A DNA stretch of 53,915 bases from positions 1 through 53,915 of the forward strand of contig NZ_JNIV01000018.1 in the NCBI RefSeq assembly GCF_000701405.1. The letters run 5' to 3'. The notes under the pieces are model-generated. The model was not told the origin of the DNA. It searched no databases and worked only from the letters and a program-made list of their open reading frames with translations. The DNA comes from Deinococcus marmoris DSM 12784 (GTDB lineage Bacteria > Deinococcota > Deinococci > Deinococcales > Deinococcaceae). The position numbers and the translations under genes were made by a program. Below, one piece after another: positions 1 to 7,306 of this stretch. Numbering within the stretch: position 1 is the first letter of the stretch; each line of letters starts with the position of its first letter.

Positions 1-298
1 GCTCTCCACAGCCGCACTGCCCAGTGACTGGGAGCGTCCTGATTTCATCAGGATGCTCACTCATTTTCAGCGTCTTGCCAGGGTGGCCGCGCTGTCCGCC
101 AGAAGAGCAACCGCTCTTCTGGCGCTCACTCTTGGGAAGCCACGGTTTGTCCTGGCTGGGAGGCTGGCTAGAGGTTTTGCTGGTTTGCGCGAGCTGGGCT
201 TCCAGATCTTGAACACGGGCGAGCAAGGCAGCAAACGCGAGTTGAAGCTGTGCCAGTTCAGCTCCCAGTCGTTTGCAGTTGGCGCAGTCGTTTTGAAT
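1..298 (-). CDS. IS66-family transposase, N-terminal part (partial)
   Basis: The visible N-terminal 99 residues match the head of single-ORF IS66 transposases. A CxxC motif (DCANCKRL) comes first, then a leucine/alanine-rich coiled coil ([22 protein letters not shown]). Next is the family hallmark [11 protein letters not shown], then [11 protein letters not shown], and finally the start of a cysteine-rich zinc-binding segment (TGQCGCGE). The DDE catalytic domain lies beyond the window edge. No ATG, GTG or TTG occurs in frame before the coiled coil: the frame opens with a TAG stop at 310-308 and the first plausible initiation codon is ATT at 298, six bases after a -10-like hexamer. The gene may therefore use a near-cognate start, or this copy may have lost its start codon. 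Confidence 0.75.
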   Translation of the reverse strand, partial: MQNDCANCKRLGAELAQLQLAFAALLARVQDLEAQLAQTSKTSSQPPSQDKPWLPKSERQKSGCSSGGQRGHPGKTLKMSEHPDEIRTLPVTGQCGCGE

Positions 299-304
299 GC
301 GCCT

Positions 305-310
305 ACTCTA
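305..310 (-). promoter_or_regulatory. Putative leaderless -10 element of the IS66 transposase
   Basis: TAGAGT on the minus strand lies 6 bases before the ATT codon at 298-296. This is the spacing seen at most other gene starts in the window (TANNNT then 6-8 bases). The in-frame stop codon TAG is part of the hexamer, so translation cannot begin further upstream. No clear -35 element is visible. Confidence 0.4.
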
Positions 311-453
311 CACTCGCCCGCTTCGCAAGTCCCCCTGCTGAGTAGTTACTGATCCATAACCTGCCGACACTTTTTCCCGGATCCCTTTCTGGACATCGGA
401 TAATGCATAGGAAGGCCACATCTTTTCTGCTAGATTAATGAGGAGTTGTGTTC

Positions 454-549
454 ATGGCAAGATTAAATTTTCTTCATCAGATTAGGGTGGCCGGTCCCCT
501 GACCCGAGCTGCACTTTGCCCCATAGACGAGCTGGCATTGCGTGTCTAA
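454..549 (+). CDS. Possible 31-residue peptide (uncertain)
   Basis: An ATG at 454 is preceded by a good ribosome-binding sequence (AGGAG at 441-445, 8 bases upstream). It opens a 31-residue frame beginning MARLNFLHQIRVAG and ending CPIDELALRV. The frame is bounded upstream by TGA at 439, so it is not a simple truncation of a longer open frame. It sits in an AT-rich stretch between the IS66 end and the polysaccharide dehydratase. It could be a small peptide or the tail of a surface-polysaccharide gene damaged when the IS inserted. I do not recognise it. The rest of 350-584 holds nothing else I can support. Confidence 0.2.
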   Translation: MARLNFLHQIRVAGPLTRAALCPIDELALRV

Positions 550-584
550 ACTTCCGACCTTAAAAATAATATGAAAAGAAAACG

Positions 585-2408
585 ATGACCAGCACCACGG
601 GCAAATTCCTGCTTGACCTGCTCGCCTTCACGGTGGCGGCAGTCCTGGCTTATGTTCTGCGCCTGGATGATGCATTGGGAAGTGTAGATTTCTCAATTCT
701 CTTCTACGCTCTGGCCGGGTTGCTGCCGAAGGCGCTTGCCTTGCGGTATTTCCGGGTATCGCGGCACATCTGGCGCTACGTGACCTTCGAGGATCTGAGT
801 CAACTGGCGCGTATGACCGGAGTGGTGACGCTGGTGATGATGGCGCTGACACCCGTGTTGCGGCTGTGGATCTTCGTGCCGTGGTCCATCCCACTGATCG
901 AGGGTGTGCTGGCGCTGGCGCTGCTGTCTGGCCTGCGGCTGCTGGTGCGCTGGCGTCTGGGCCGCCGCCGCCGCCGCCTGTCTACCCACGCGCAGGCCCC
1001 GGACCGGGTGCTGATTGCTGGAGCCGGGGATGCGGGTCGGCTGATGGCCGCCGAACTGCTGAGATCGCCGGAGAAGGGCATGGAGCCGGTGGGTTTCATT
1101 GACGATTCGGCGGAGAAGACCGGGATGGTGCTGGTGGGTTTGCCGGTGCTGGGCACGCTGTCACACTTGAGTCAGGCCGTGCAGGATACTGGAGCCACCC
1201 TGCTGGTGATCGCCATGCCCTCGGCTGGGGGGCAGGTGATCCGCGAATACGTCAACGCGGCGCGCGCGGCGGGCTTGCAGGCCCGCACGGTGCCCGGGCT
1301 GTACGAACTGATGGGCGGTCAGGTCACCACCAATCAGCTCCGTAGCGTCAGCGTCGAGGATCTGCTCCGCCGCGCCCCGGTGGATATCGATCAGGACGGT
1401 ATTTCCCACTATCTTAAAGATCAGACGGTGCTGGTCACGGGTGCGGGCGGCTCCATCGGTTCGGAACTGGTGCGCCAGCTTTCGCTCTTTCGCCCGGCCC
1501 GGCTGGTGCTGGTAGGACGCGGTGAAAACAGCGTCTTCGCCATCGAGCAGGAGATGCGCCGCGAATGGCCCGATATTCAGGTGACGGCCCTGATCGCCGA
1601 CGTCCGTAACCCGTCACGCCTGGAATTCATCTTCGAAACATACCGGCCCGGTGTGGTCTTTCACGCTGCCGCCCACAAGCATGTGCCGTTGATGGAAGCT
1701 GCGCCCAGTGAGGCGGTTCACAACAATATCCTGGGCACCCGCAACGTGGCCGAGCTGTGCCTGAAATACGGGGTCACGCGGCTGGTCAACATTTCCACCG
1801 ACAAGGCAGTCAATCCGACTTCTGTAATGGGGGCCAGCAAACGTATCGCTGAGATGGTGATTGCCGACGCCGCCTCACGCGCAGCAGCCGGGCAGGCATT
1901 CGTATCGGTGCGTTTCGGCAATGTGCTGGGCAGCCGGGGCAGTGTGGTCCCCACCTTCTTGCAACAGATTCAACTGGGCGGCCCGGTGACCATTACCCAC
2001 CCGGACATGACCCGTTACTTCATGACCATCCCGGAGGCCAGCCGTCTGGTGTTGCAGGCGGGCGGTCTGGCCGACAACGGCAGCGTCTATCTGCTGAACA
2101 TGGGCGAACCGGTCAAGATCGCCGATCTGGCCCGCGACGTGATCCGCCTGACTGGCGCGCAGGACATCGAGGTGGTCTTCAGCGGCATGCGCCCCGGCGA
2201 GAAACTGTACGAGGAACTGCTGACCAGCGGCGAGGACGTGATTCCCACCCGTCACACCGAGATCTTCTCGGCCCGCTTGCAGCAGGTTCAGGCGGGACAG
2301 CTCACGGGTCTACTCGCGGACCTGAGCGACGCCGCCGGGAACGAGGACGCCCGCGCCATCCGCACCCTGCTGCACGGAGCCATTCACGAAAGCCAGATGA
2401 AGGTCTGA
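585..2408 (+). CDS. CapD/FlaA1-family membrane nucleotide-sugar dehydratase/epimerase
   Basis: A 607-residue member of the long WbpM/CapD branch of short-chain dehydrogenases. These proteins convert UDP-GlcNAc-type sugars by 4,6-dehydration for capsule or O-antigen synthesis. Residues 1-125 contain four hydrophobic helices, followed by an arginine-rich stretch. A first Rossmann segment (GAGDAG, 146-151) is typical of the N-terminal half of this family. The catalytic SDR domain starts at about 280 with GAGGSIG (286-292) and carries STDKAVNP (404-411) and MGASK (415-419), matching the TDKA...M...K pattern of these dehydratases. ATG at 585 is chosen because it leads directly into the first membrane helix; the upstream DNA is AT-rich with no strong ribosome-binding site. 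It is the only plus-strand gene of the polysaccharide block. The exact sugar substrate cannot be read from sequence. Confidence 0.9.
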   Translation: MTSTTGKFLLDLLAFTVAAVLAYVLRLDDALGSVDFSILFYALAGLLPKALALRYFRVSRHIWRYVTFEDLSQLARMTGVVTLVMMALTPVLRLWIFVPWSIPLIEGVLALALLSGLRLLVRWRLGRRRRRLSTHAQAPDRVLIAGAGDAGRLMAAELLRSPEKGMEPVGFIDDSAEKTGMVLVGLPVLGTLSHLSQAVQDTGATLLVIAMPSAGGQVIREYVNAARAAGLQARTVPGLYELMGGQVTTNQLRSVSVEDLLRRAPVDIDQDGISHYLKDQTVLVTGAGGSIGSELVRQLSLFRPARLVLVGRGENSVFAIEQEMRREWPDIQVTALIADVRNPSRLEFIFETYRPGVVFHAAAHKHVPLMEAAPSEAVHNNILGTRNVAELCLKYGVTRLVNISTDKAVNPTSVMGASKRIAEMVIADAASRAAAGQAFVSVRFGNVLGSRGSVVPTFLQQIQLGGPVTITHPDMTRYFMTIPEASRLVLQAGGLADNGSVYLLNMGEPVKIADLARDVIRLTGAQDIEVVFSGMRPGEKLYEELLTSGEDVIPTRHTEIFSARLQQVQAGQLTGLLADLSDAAGNEDARAIRTLLHGAIHESQMKV

Positions 2409-2597
2409 TACGGATTCCGTCTGTTTCGCGTAGAAATCGGGACAGCGCCGATTGCTCCACGCCCGGAACCCATTTTTCCCCTGCTCACTCTCGTCATAAA
2501 CAGACGCCCATGAGGACGCTATTCCTCTGCTGGCGCAGCCCTGCGAGTCCCGTTCGGATTTCTAGGTACTTCCAACACCTTTCAGTCGGAGTCCGTA
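2409..2597. repeat. TA-flanked inverted-repeat element (MITE-like, 185 bp)
   Basis: Directly after the dehydratase stop codon, TA (2409-2410) is followed by CGGATTCCGTCTG. The segment ends at 2595 with CAGTCGGAGTCCG followed by TA (2596-2597). The two ends are imperfect inverted repeats. The same end sequence, TA followed by CGGACTCCGATT, recurs at 53652 just before an IS630-type transposase. TA target duplication is the signature of the IS630/Tc1 group, so I infer a non-autonomous derivative mobilised by such an element. The interior has no convincing gene. Confidence 0.45.
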
Positions 2598-2845
2598 TGA
2601 ACCGGAGAAGAGGCGCTGCAATGGCTTCAGTTGCAGTTTTGCGGCCTGATCAATCGTACCGAAGCGTTTGCAGTTAGATCGGGGCTGATAGATACAGCCG
2701 TCGAACACGCTTGCCTGCTCTCGTAGAGGATGGATTCCAGCATTTCTCTGACGCCAGGATAGCTTCCGATCCTCCCCAAAACGTTCTGCGCGACGAGCAG
2801 GAAAAGTAGAAACTGGTAGAGCCAGGACATCTCCACCCCTGCCAC
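2598..2845. other. Intergenic stretch with no supported gene
   Basis: Between the inverted-repeat element and the end of the O-antigen ligase gene, only short minus-strand open frames occur. One reads MSWLYQFLLFLLVAQNVLG and could be a decayed coding remnant. It has no recognisable family, no ribosome-binding site and no downstream continuity, so I do not call it. Confidence 0.3.
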
Positions 2846-4408
2846 TCAGGGTGACTTGGCCGTGCGCGTCACCGTCCACGAGGTTTGCGCCAGCGGCTGG
2901 GGACGCACCGAGCCTTCGCCCGGATAGAGCAGCAATTCCAGACGTTGCTGCGGCGCGTCATACAGGTTGCCGCCCAGCTTGAGCAGGGGTGTGGGGCCGT
3001 CAGCAGGGGCGGTGACGGGCAGGGTAATGATGGTGGAACAACTGCGCTGGCAGGCCCGCAGCGACACGCGGTAGGGGCCGGGGGGCAGGTTGAGCCGCAC
3101 GAACGCCTGGTAATTCTGGGTGTCCTGGACATTGCGCGGCGCGATCAGGGCGTCCAGCGAGGCATTGATCGCGGGAGCAGGACGCAGCGCCCCTACCAGC
3201 AGTGGGAACGAGAGGGCCGCCAGCAACCCCGCTGCCGCCGCGCCCCCGGCCCAGCCCACGGCGGGGGAACGCTGTGGCATACGTGCCAGTACACAGCCCA
3301 GGGCGACCCAGAACAGCTCGCCTATGAAGGGGCCGGGAACGATCAGGGTGTTGTCGTTGGCGGTGGCGATCAGCAGTCCTGAGAGGACGGCGATGCCCAG
3401 CGGATCACGCTGTTGCCACGCCGCCGCCGCACCCACGCCCAGCAGCACAAACAGGCCCAGCAGCCCCAGCGGCCCGGTCTCGGCCAGTTGTTGCAGGGTG
3501 ACGTTGTGGGCGATCAGCCACGGCTGCCCCAGCCGCTCCACCCACTCGGGACAGGGGGCCAGTGTGCCGTCTGGCGCAGGCCACAGCGTGCATTTCTCAC
3601 CGGGTGGGGACAGCCGCGCGCCCAGACGGTAACTGCCCACGCCGCTGACTGGCTCGCTGCGGATCACCGACAGGGCGTTGTTCCAGACCAGATCGCGCCC
3701 GGAGGTATCCGAATTGCTCAGGCGGTTGATGGCGGGCAAATCCAGCCGTGTGCCGACGTAAAAGCCCCCAGCCAGCAGCGCCGCCCCCGCCAGGATGCCC
3801 AGCGCCACCCGGCGGCTCTGGCGCACCGCAAAGCCCAGCGCCGTGCCCAGCAGTGCCGCCAACAGCGGTCCCCGGCTGCCCGACAGCAGCAGAATGCCCA
3901 GCGCCAACGTCCCCAGCGGCACGCGCCACCACATTTTTCCGCCTCCAAAGAGAGAGATCCAGATGCCCGCCGCCCCGGCCAGCCCCAGCGTGATGGGAGT
4001 CATGTAGGGGTGCCCCAGGCGCTGGCTCAGGGGATTGAGGCCGTCGATGCCTGTCACGCTCAGGGCCGTGACATACACCAGTGCCAGCCCCACCCCCAGC
4101 GGGGCCAGTTGCCGGGTGCTGTTCAGGGACGCGCCAAGTGCGATAAAGCTGAAGATCAGTAAGGTGCGTGCCAGCGCCAGCCCAGAATTGATCAGCGGTT
4201 CTGGAGTGAGCAGCGCCGGAAGTTGCTGGCTGAGGGCGTAAAAGCCCAGCACCCACCACACTGCTCTGGGCAGACGCCGTAGTGCTGGGAGCGCGAAGAC
4301 GGCGGCTGGAGCAAGGAAATACAGTGGGGCCAGCAGTGCCAGCCACACGCGAATCCACAGCGGGGTTGGGATGGGGGGCGTGGAAGCGGTGGGATGAGTC
4401 GCCGTCAT
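2846..4408 (-). CDS. O-antigen ligase/polymerase-like polytopic membrane protein
   Basis: A 520-residue protein with about ten to twelve hydrophobic helices in its first 400 residues, then a soluble C-terminal part that looks like a small beta domain. The overall plan is that of the Wzy/WaaL O-antigen ligase superfamily, which polymerises or transfers lipid-linked glycans on the outer face of the inner membrane. The long loop after the mid-protein helices contains SGRDLVWNNAL, followed by VSGVGSYRLG; such loops with R and H/W residues before a G-x-G stretch are typical of this family. I chose ATG at 4408; a TTG 30 bases further upstream is possible. It lies between, and is probably functionally linked to, the dehydratase and the Wzc-type kinase. 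Family membership is by topology, so the precise role is uncertain. Confidence 0.75.
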   Translation of the reverse strand: MTATHPTASTPPIPTPLWIRVWLALLAPLYFLAPAAVFALPALRRLPRAVWWVLGFYALSQQLPALLTPEPLINSGLALARTLLIFSFIALGASLNSTRQLAPLGVGLALVYVTALSVTGIDGLNPLSQRLGHPYMTPITLGLAGAAGIWISLFGGGKMWWRVPLGTLALGILLLSGSRGPLLAALLGTALGFAVRQSRRVALGILAGAALLAGGFYVGTRLDLPAINRLSNSDTSGRDLVWNNALSVIRSEPVSGVGSYRLGARLSPPGEKCTLWPAPDGTLAPCPEWVERLGQPWLIAHNVTLQQLAETGPLGLLGLFVLLGVGAAAAWQQRDPLGIAVLSGLLIATANDNTLIVPGPFIGELFWVALGCVLARMPQRSPAVGWAGGAAAAGLLAALSFPLLVGALRPAPAINASLDALIAPRNVQDTQNYQAFVRLNLPPGPYRVSLRACQRSCSTIITLPVTAPADGPTPLLKLGGNLYDAPQQRLELLLYPGEGSVRPQPLAQTSWTVTRTAKSP

Positions 4409-4500
4409 AGAGAAGGAACGAGAGGGAGAACAGTACAAAAGAGGAAGAGATCCCCTCTTCCCCTCAAGATTTTAGCCGCCGCGCTACGTCGAGTGGCCGT

Positions 4501-6168
4501 TCAGTCCCGTCCAGTCGGCAGCACGGGAGCGGCGTCCGTTTTCTGGTCTGCCGTTCCGTAAGCGTAGGCGTAATACGAGTCGTTGGTCCGCGCGATCTTG
4601 TTCAGCACGATGCCCAGCACGTTTACGTTGGCGACGCGCGCGTTTTGCAGGCTGCGCTCCACGTCGTTCAGCCGGGTCTTGCCGCCTTCCACCACCAGGA
4701 TCACGCCGTCGGTGTAGGGGGCCACGGCCAGCGTATCGGGCAGGCCCAGCATAGGCGGGGTATCGATCAGCACATAATCGTAGCCCTGCGCCCAGCGGTC
4801 CAGATAGGTGCGGAAAGCGGGCTGGTTCAGGATGCTGCCCGCGCCGTCTCCCCGGTGTGGCGTCCCGGCGGGCAGAAGATCGACATTGGTCCCCACACGG
4901 GTGGCGTGGGCCGCGTCGGGGCGCAGGAACATCTCGGTCACGGTGTTGGCGGGCGGCAGCGAGGCGTCAGTGCCGGGCAATGGATGGGTGCCGATGCGGT
5001 CCGGTGCCCAGACCTTGAGCTGGGTGGGGCGGCGCAGATCGGCGTCAATGACCAGCACCTTCTGCCCGGCAGCACCCAGGCTTTCGGCCAGGGCCGCCGT
5101 CATCGAACTCTTGCCCTCGCCGGGATAGGAACTGGAAATGACCAGACGTCGGTGTTCACGGTCGCCCAGCATGGACTGCACGTTGATCCGCAGAAAGCCG
5201 ATGCTCTCGTACAGCGGGCCGCTGTGGCTGGCGGGCAGAAAGCCACTGGCCAAGTTGCGGCGGCGCACCAGCGGCAATTGTGCCAGTACGGGCAGACCCA
5301 GGGGCAGCAGGTCCTCGGTCCCGTTCACCCGGCGGCGCAGACTGTCGCTCAGCAAAACCACACCCGTGGCCAGAAACAGCGAGAGCAGCCCGGCCAGTGC
5401 AGCGTTGCGCAGCGGGCGCGGCGAGACGGCCCGGTTGGGGGCCACCGCGTCGGCCACCGGGAGCAGCGTGCCAGTGGCTGCCGTTTCCAGGACCGCCATC
5501 TGCGACAGGTTTTGCAGCACCTGACCCCGCGCCGACACCAGACTCTGGCGTTCCAGGGGATCATCAATCGACTCGATCCGGTCGGTCAGATTCTGGAGCT
5601 GCCCCTGCAAACTCAGGCGTGAGCGGGTCACGCTCTGCTTGGCGCGGGCATTGTCCCAGTCCAGCAGCGCAGCCACGCCGTCCTGCGCCAGTTGCATGGC
5701 CGCTGCGGGGGTCTCGGCCTGCGCCTGGATTTCGTACACGCCACGCTGCTGGGTATCCAGGCGGGCGCGGACCTTCAGCCGATTGAACACGTTGGCCGAG
5801 AGTTCCTTGCTCAGGTCGGCGCGCATCTTGCGAACGATCTCCACGGGCAGATCGCTCTTTTCCAACCGGCCTATGATCACGGCCACCAGATTGCGGCTGT
5901 GCAGCACCTGCTCCACCGCGCCCTGCGGCAACGGCGGAGCAGTCACCAGCGTGTTGTTGATCAGCGAGTTCTGGGCATTGCTGTCCACTGCGATGATGCT
6001 GGCGCTGGACTCATACACCGGGGCCTGCCGACTGGAAAGCAGATACGCCGCGCTCGCCACCACCACCGGAGTCAGGATCAACAACGGCGCGTACCGTCTG
6101 AGGGTGCCGAAAACCTGTCGAAGGTCAATTTGATCCGCATTCACGGGACTGGGAGGCGTACTCTGCAT
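4501..6168 (-). CDS. Wzc-type polysaccharide co-polymerase with BY-kinase domain
   Basis: A 555-residue fusion of a Wzz chain-length domain and a bacterial tyrosine kinase, which controls polymerisation and export of surface polysaccharide. The first membrane helix lies at about 27-45 and the second at about 254-275, with a periplasmic coiled region between them. The kinase part has Walker A (SSYPGEGKSS, about 346-355), Walker A' (VIDADLRRP, 373-381) and Walker B (YVLIDTPPM, 465-473). A C-terminal tyrosine cluster (SYYAYAYG, Tyr 532, 533, 535 and 537) is the expected autophosphorylation site. ATG at 6168 lies 8 bases after TAGACT, so the transcript is probably leaderless. It faces the same way as the O-antigen ligase gene, about 90 bases upstream of it, and the two may be co-transcribed. 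Confidence 0.92.
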   Translation of the reverse strand: MQSTPPSPVNADQIDLRQVFGTLRRYAPLLILTPVVVASAAYLLSSRQAPVYESSASIIAVDSNAQNSLINNTLVTAPPLPQGAVEQVLHSRNLVAVIIGRLEKSDLPVEIVRKMRADLSKELSANVFNRLKVRARLDTQQRGVYEIQAQAETPAAAMQLAQDGVAALLDWDNARAKQSVTRSRLSLQGQLQNLTDRIESIDDPLERQSLVSARGQVLQNLSQMAVLETAATGTLLPVADAVAPNRAVSPRPLRNAALAGLLSLFLATGVVLLSDSLRRRVNGTEDLLPLGLPVLAQLPLVRRRNLASGFLPASHSGPLYESIGFLRINVQSMLGDREHRRLVISSSYPGEGKSSMTAALAESLGAAGQKVLVIDADLRRPTQLKVWAPDRIGTHPLPGTDASLPPANTVTEMFLRPDAAHATRVGTNVDLLPAGTPHRGDGAGSILNQPAFRTYLDRWAQGYDYVLIDTPPMLGLPDTLAVAPYTDGVILVVEGGKTRLNDVERSLQNARVANVNVLGIVLNKIARTNDSYYAYAYGTADQKTDAAPVLPTGRD

Positions 6169-6176
6169 TCAAAAGC

Positions 6177-6207
6177 AGTCTAGCGTCAAAAAGTGAGGAA
6201 ATCTCAC
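6177..6207 (-). promoter_or_regulatory. Leaderless -10 and adjacent inverted repeat for the Wzc-type kinase
   Basis: TAGACT (minus strand, 6182-6177) lies 8 bases before the ATG. Just upstream, GTGAG-GAAAT-CTCAC (6193-6207) forms a perfect 5-bp inverted repeat with a 5-base centre. Its position over the expected upstream promoter region would suit an operator. The -10 is well supported by the pattern at other genes; the operator role is a guess. Confidence 0.45.
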
Positions 6208-6286
6208 ATTTGATTAAGCAGGAGGGCGATATGAAACCCGAGATTGCCTTTCAAACAAGCCTGTCCAAGATGTACGGACTGTTTCG

Positions 6287-6508
6287 TTAGATCACGCCGC
6301 CGCCCAGCATCAGCCGCAGCGCGCCCAGCACGGCCACCACCGCACTCAGGGTCACGGCCCCCCGGTCCCGGCTCATGGCCCCGAAGATCAGGCCCAGCAC
6401 GGCGGGCGGCAACACGAAAATCCAGTTGAGCCAGCCGAACAGCGGTAAAAGGCCCAGCAACAGGCCCAGAGCGGCCAGAATGCCGAAGATCAGGGAGACG
6501 ACTCTCAT
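6287..6508 (-). CDS. Small three-helix membrane protein, function unknown
   Basis: A 73-residue protein starting MRVVSLIFGILAALGLLLG. It consists almost entirely of two or three hydrophobic helices separated by short polar turns, including the basic loop SRDRG. I chose ATG at 6508 because the following residues form the first helix at once; longer versions would add a hydrophilic, histidine-rich leader that reads through intergenic DNA. It lies between the Wzc-type kinase and endonuclease III, divergent from the latter. I do not recognise a named family; a generic superinfection-immunity- or DUF4190-like small membrane protein is possible. Confidence 0.6.
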   Translation of the reverse strand: MRVVSLIFGILAALGLLLGLLPLFGWLNWIFVLPPAVLGLIFGAMSRDRGAVTLSAVVAVLGALRLMLGGGVI

Positions 6509-6579
6509 GCCCCACAGTACGTGGTGGTGGGATGAAAGGTTGCGTCCATTCCGGGGGGACAATTCACGGCGTGAGGCGC

Positions 6580-6585
6580 TAGCTT
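6580..6585 (+). promoter_or_regulatory. Leaderless -10 element of nth
   Basis: TAGCTT is followed by six bases and the GTG start codon at 6592, which supports both the GTG choice and a leaderless transcript. Confidence 0.55.
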
Positions 6586-6591
6586 GAAAGC

Positions 6592-7281
6592 GTGACTTCC
6601 TCTGTCCCCAAAAAACCCGCTGGGCGCGGTGCGGCGCGGTTGCCGAACGGGGCCAGAAGTCGTGCCCCCCAGGTGCTGACCGTCCTGGAACATCTGTACC
6701 CTGATGCCCGCACCGAACTGGATTTCGGCACGCCCTTTGAGCTGCTGGTGGCCACCGTCCTGAGCGCCCAGGCCACCGATGTCAGCGTCAATGCCGCCAC
6801 GCCCGCGCTGTTTGATCAGTACCCGAATGCCCAGGCTATGAGTCAGGCTTCGGCAGAAGAGATAGAACCGTATATCCGCCGGATTGGGCTGTACCGGGGC
6901 AAGGCGCGCAATCTGGCGGCGCTGGCCCGGCTGCTGATAGAGCGGCACGGGGGAGAGGTTCCCAACGATTTTGACGCCGTGGTGGCCCTGCCCGGTGCGG
7001 GCCGCAAGACGGCCAACGTCGTCCTCAGCAACGCTTACGGCTATCCGGCCATCGCGGTGGATACCCACGTGGGCCGACTGGCGCGCCGCCTGGGCCTGAG
7101 CATGCAGACCAACCCGGATAGGGTGGAACTTGACCTGCAAAAGCTGTTCCAGAGTGAGCGCTGGATCTTCCTGCACCATGCGCTGATCCTGCACGGGCGG
7201 CGCGTGTGCATGGCCCGCAACCCGCAGTGTGGGGCGTGCGAGATGGCGGCGTTCTGTCCGAAAGTCGGGGTAGAGGGTTGA
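6592..7281 (+). CDS. nth: Endonuclease III (DNA glycosylase/AP lyase)
   Basis: A 229-residue base-excision repair enzyme that removes oxidised pyrimidines and nicks the abasic site. After a basic N-terminal extension of about 25 residues, the fold is canonical. The helix-hairpin-helix LPGAGRKTA (133-141) contains the catalytic lysine K139. The catalytic aspartate is D157 in VDTHVGR. The [4Fe-4S] loop has cysteines C206, C213, C216 and C222 with the classical 6-2-5 spacing. GTG at 6592 is preferred because of the -10 hexamer six bases before it. The MFS transporter gene follows after 25 bases. Deinococcus species commonly carry several Nth paralogues, and I cannot say which this one corresponds to. 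Confidence 0.95.
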   Translation: MTSSVPKKPAGRGAARLPNGARSRAPQVLTVLEHLYPDARTELDFGTPFELLVATVLSAQATDVSVNAATPALFDQYPNAQAMSQASAEEIEPYIRRIGLYRGKARNLAALARLLIERHGGEVPNDFDAVVALPGAGRKTANVVLSNAYGYPAIAVDTHVGRLARRLGLSMQTNPDRVELDLQKLFQSERWIFLHHALILHGRRVCMARNPQCGACEMAAFCPKVGVEG

Positions 7282-7306
7282 GACACGACGCCTCGCAGGC
7301 CCCCCA

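Larger units (their letters stand above)
1..349 (-). mobile_element. IS66-family insertion sequence, one end (cut by window edge)
   Basis: The minus strand encodes the start of an IS66-type transposase that runs off the left edge of the window. Read on the minus strand, the element appears to begin near position 349 with GTAACTACTCAGCAGG; IS66-family ends classically start with GTAA, so I place the terminus there by inference. No accessory TnpA or TnpB genes lie between this end and the transposase, so it would be a single-gene member of the family. The other end, the second terminal repeat and the target duplication are outside the window. Confidence 0.6.
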
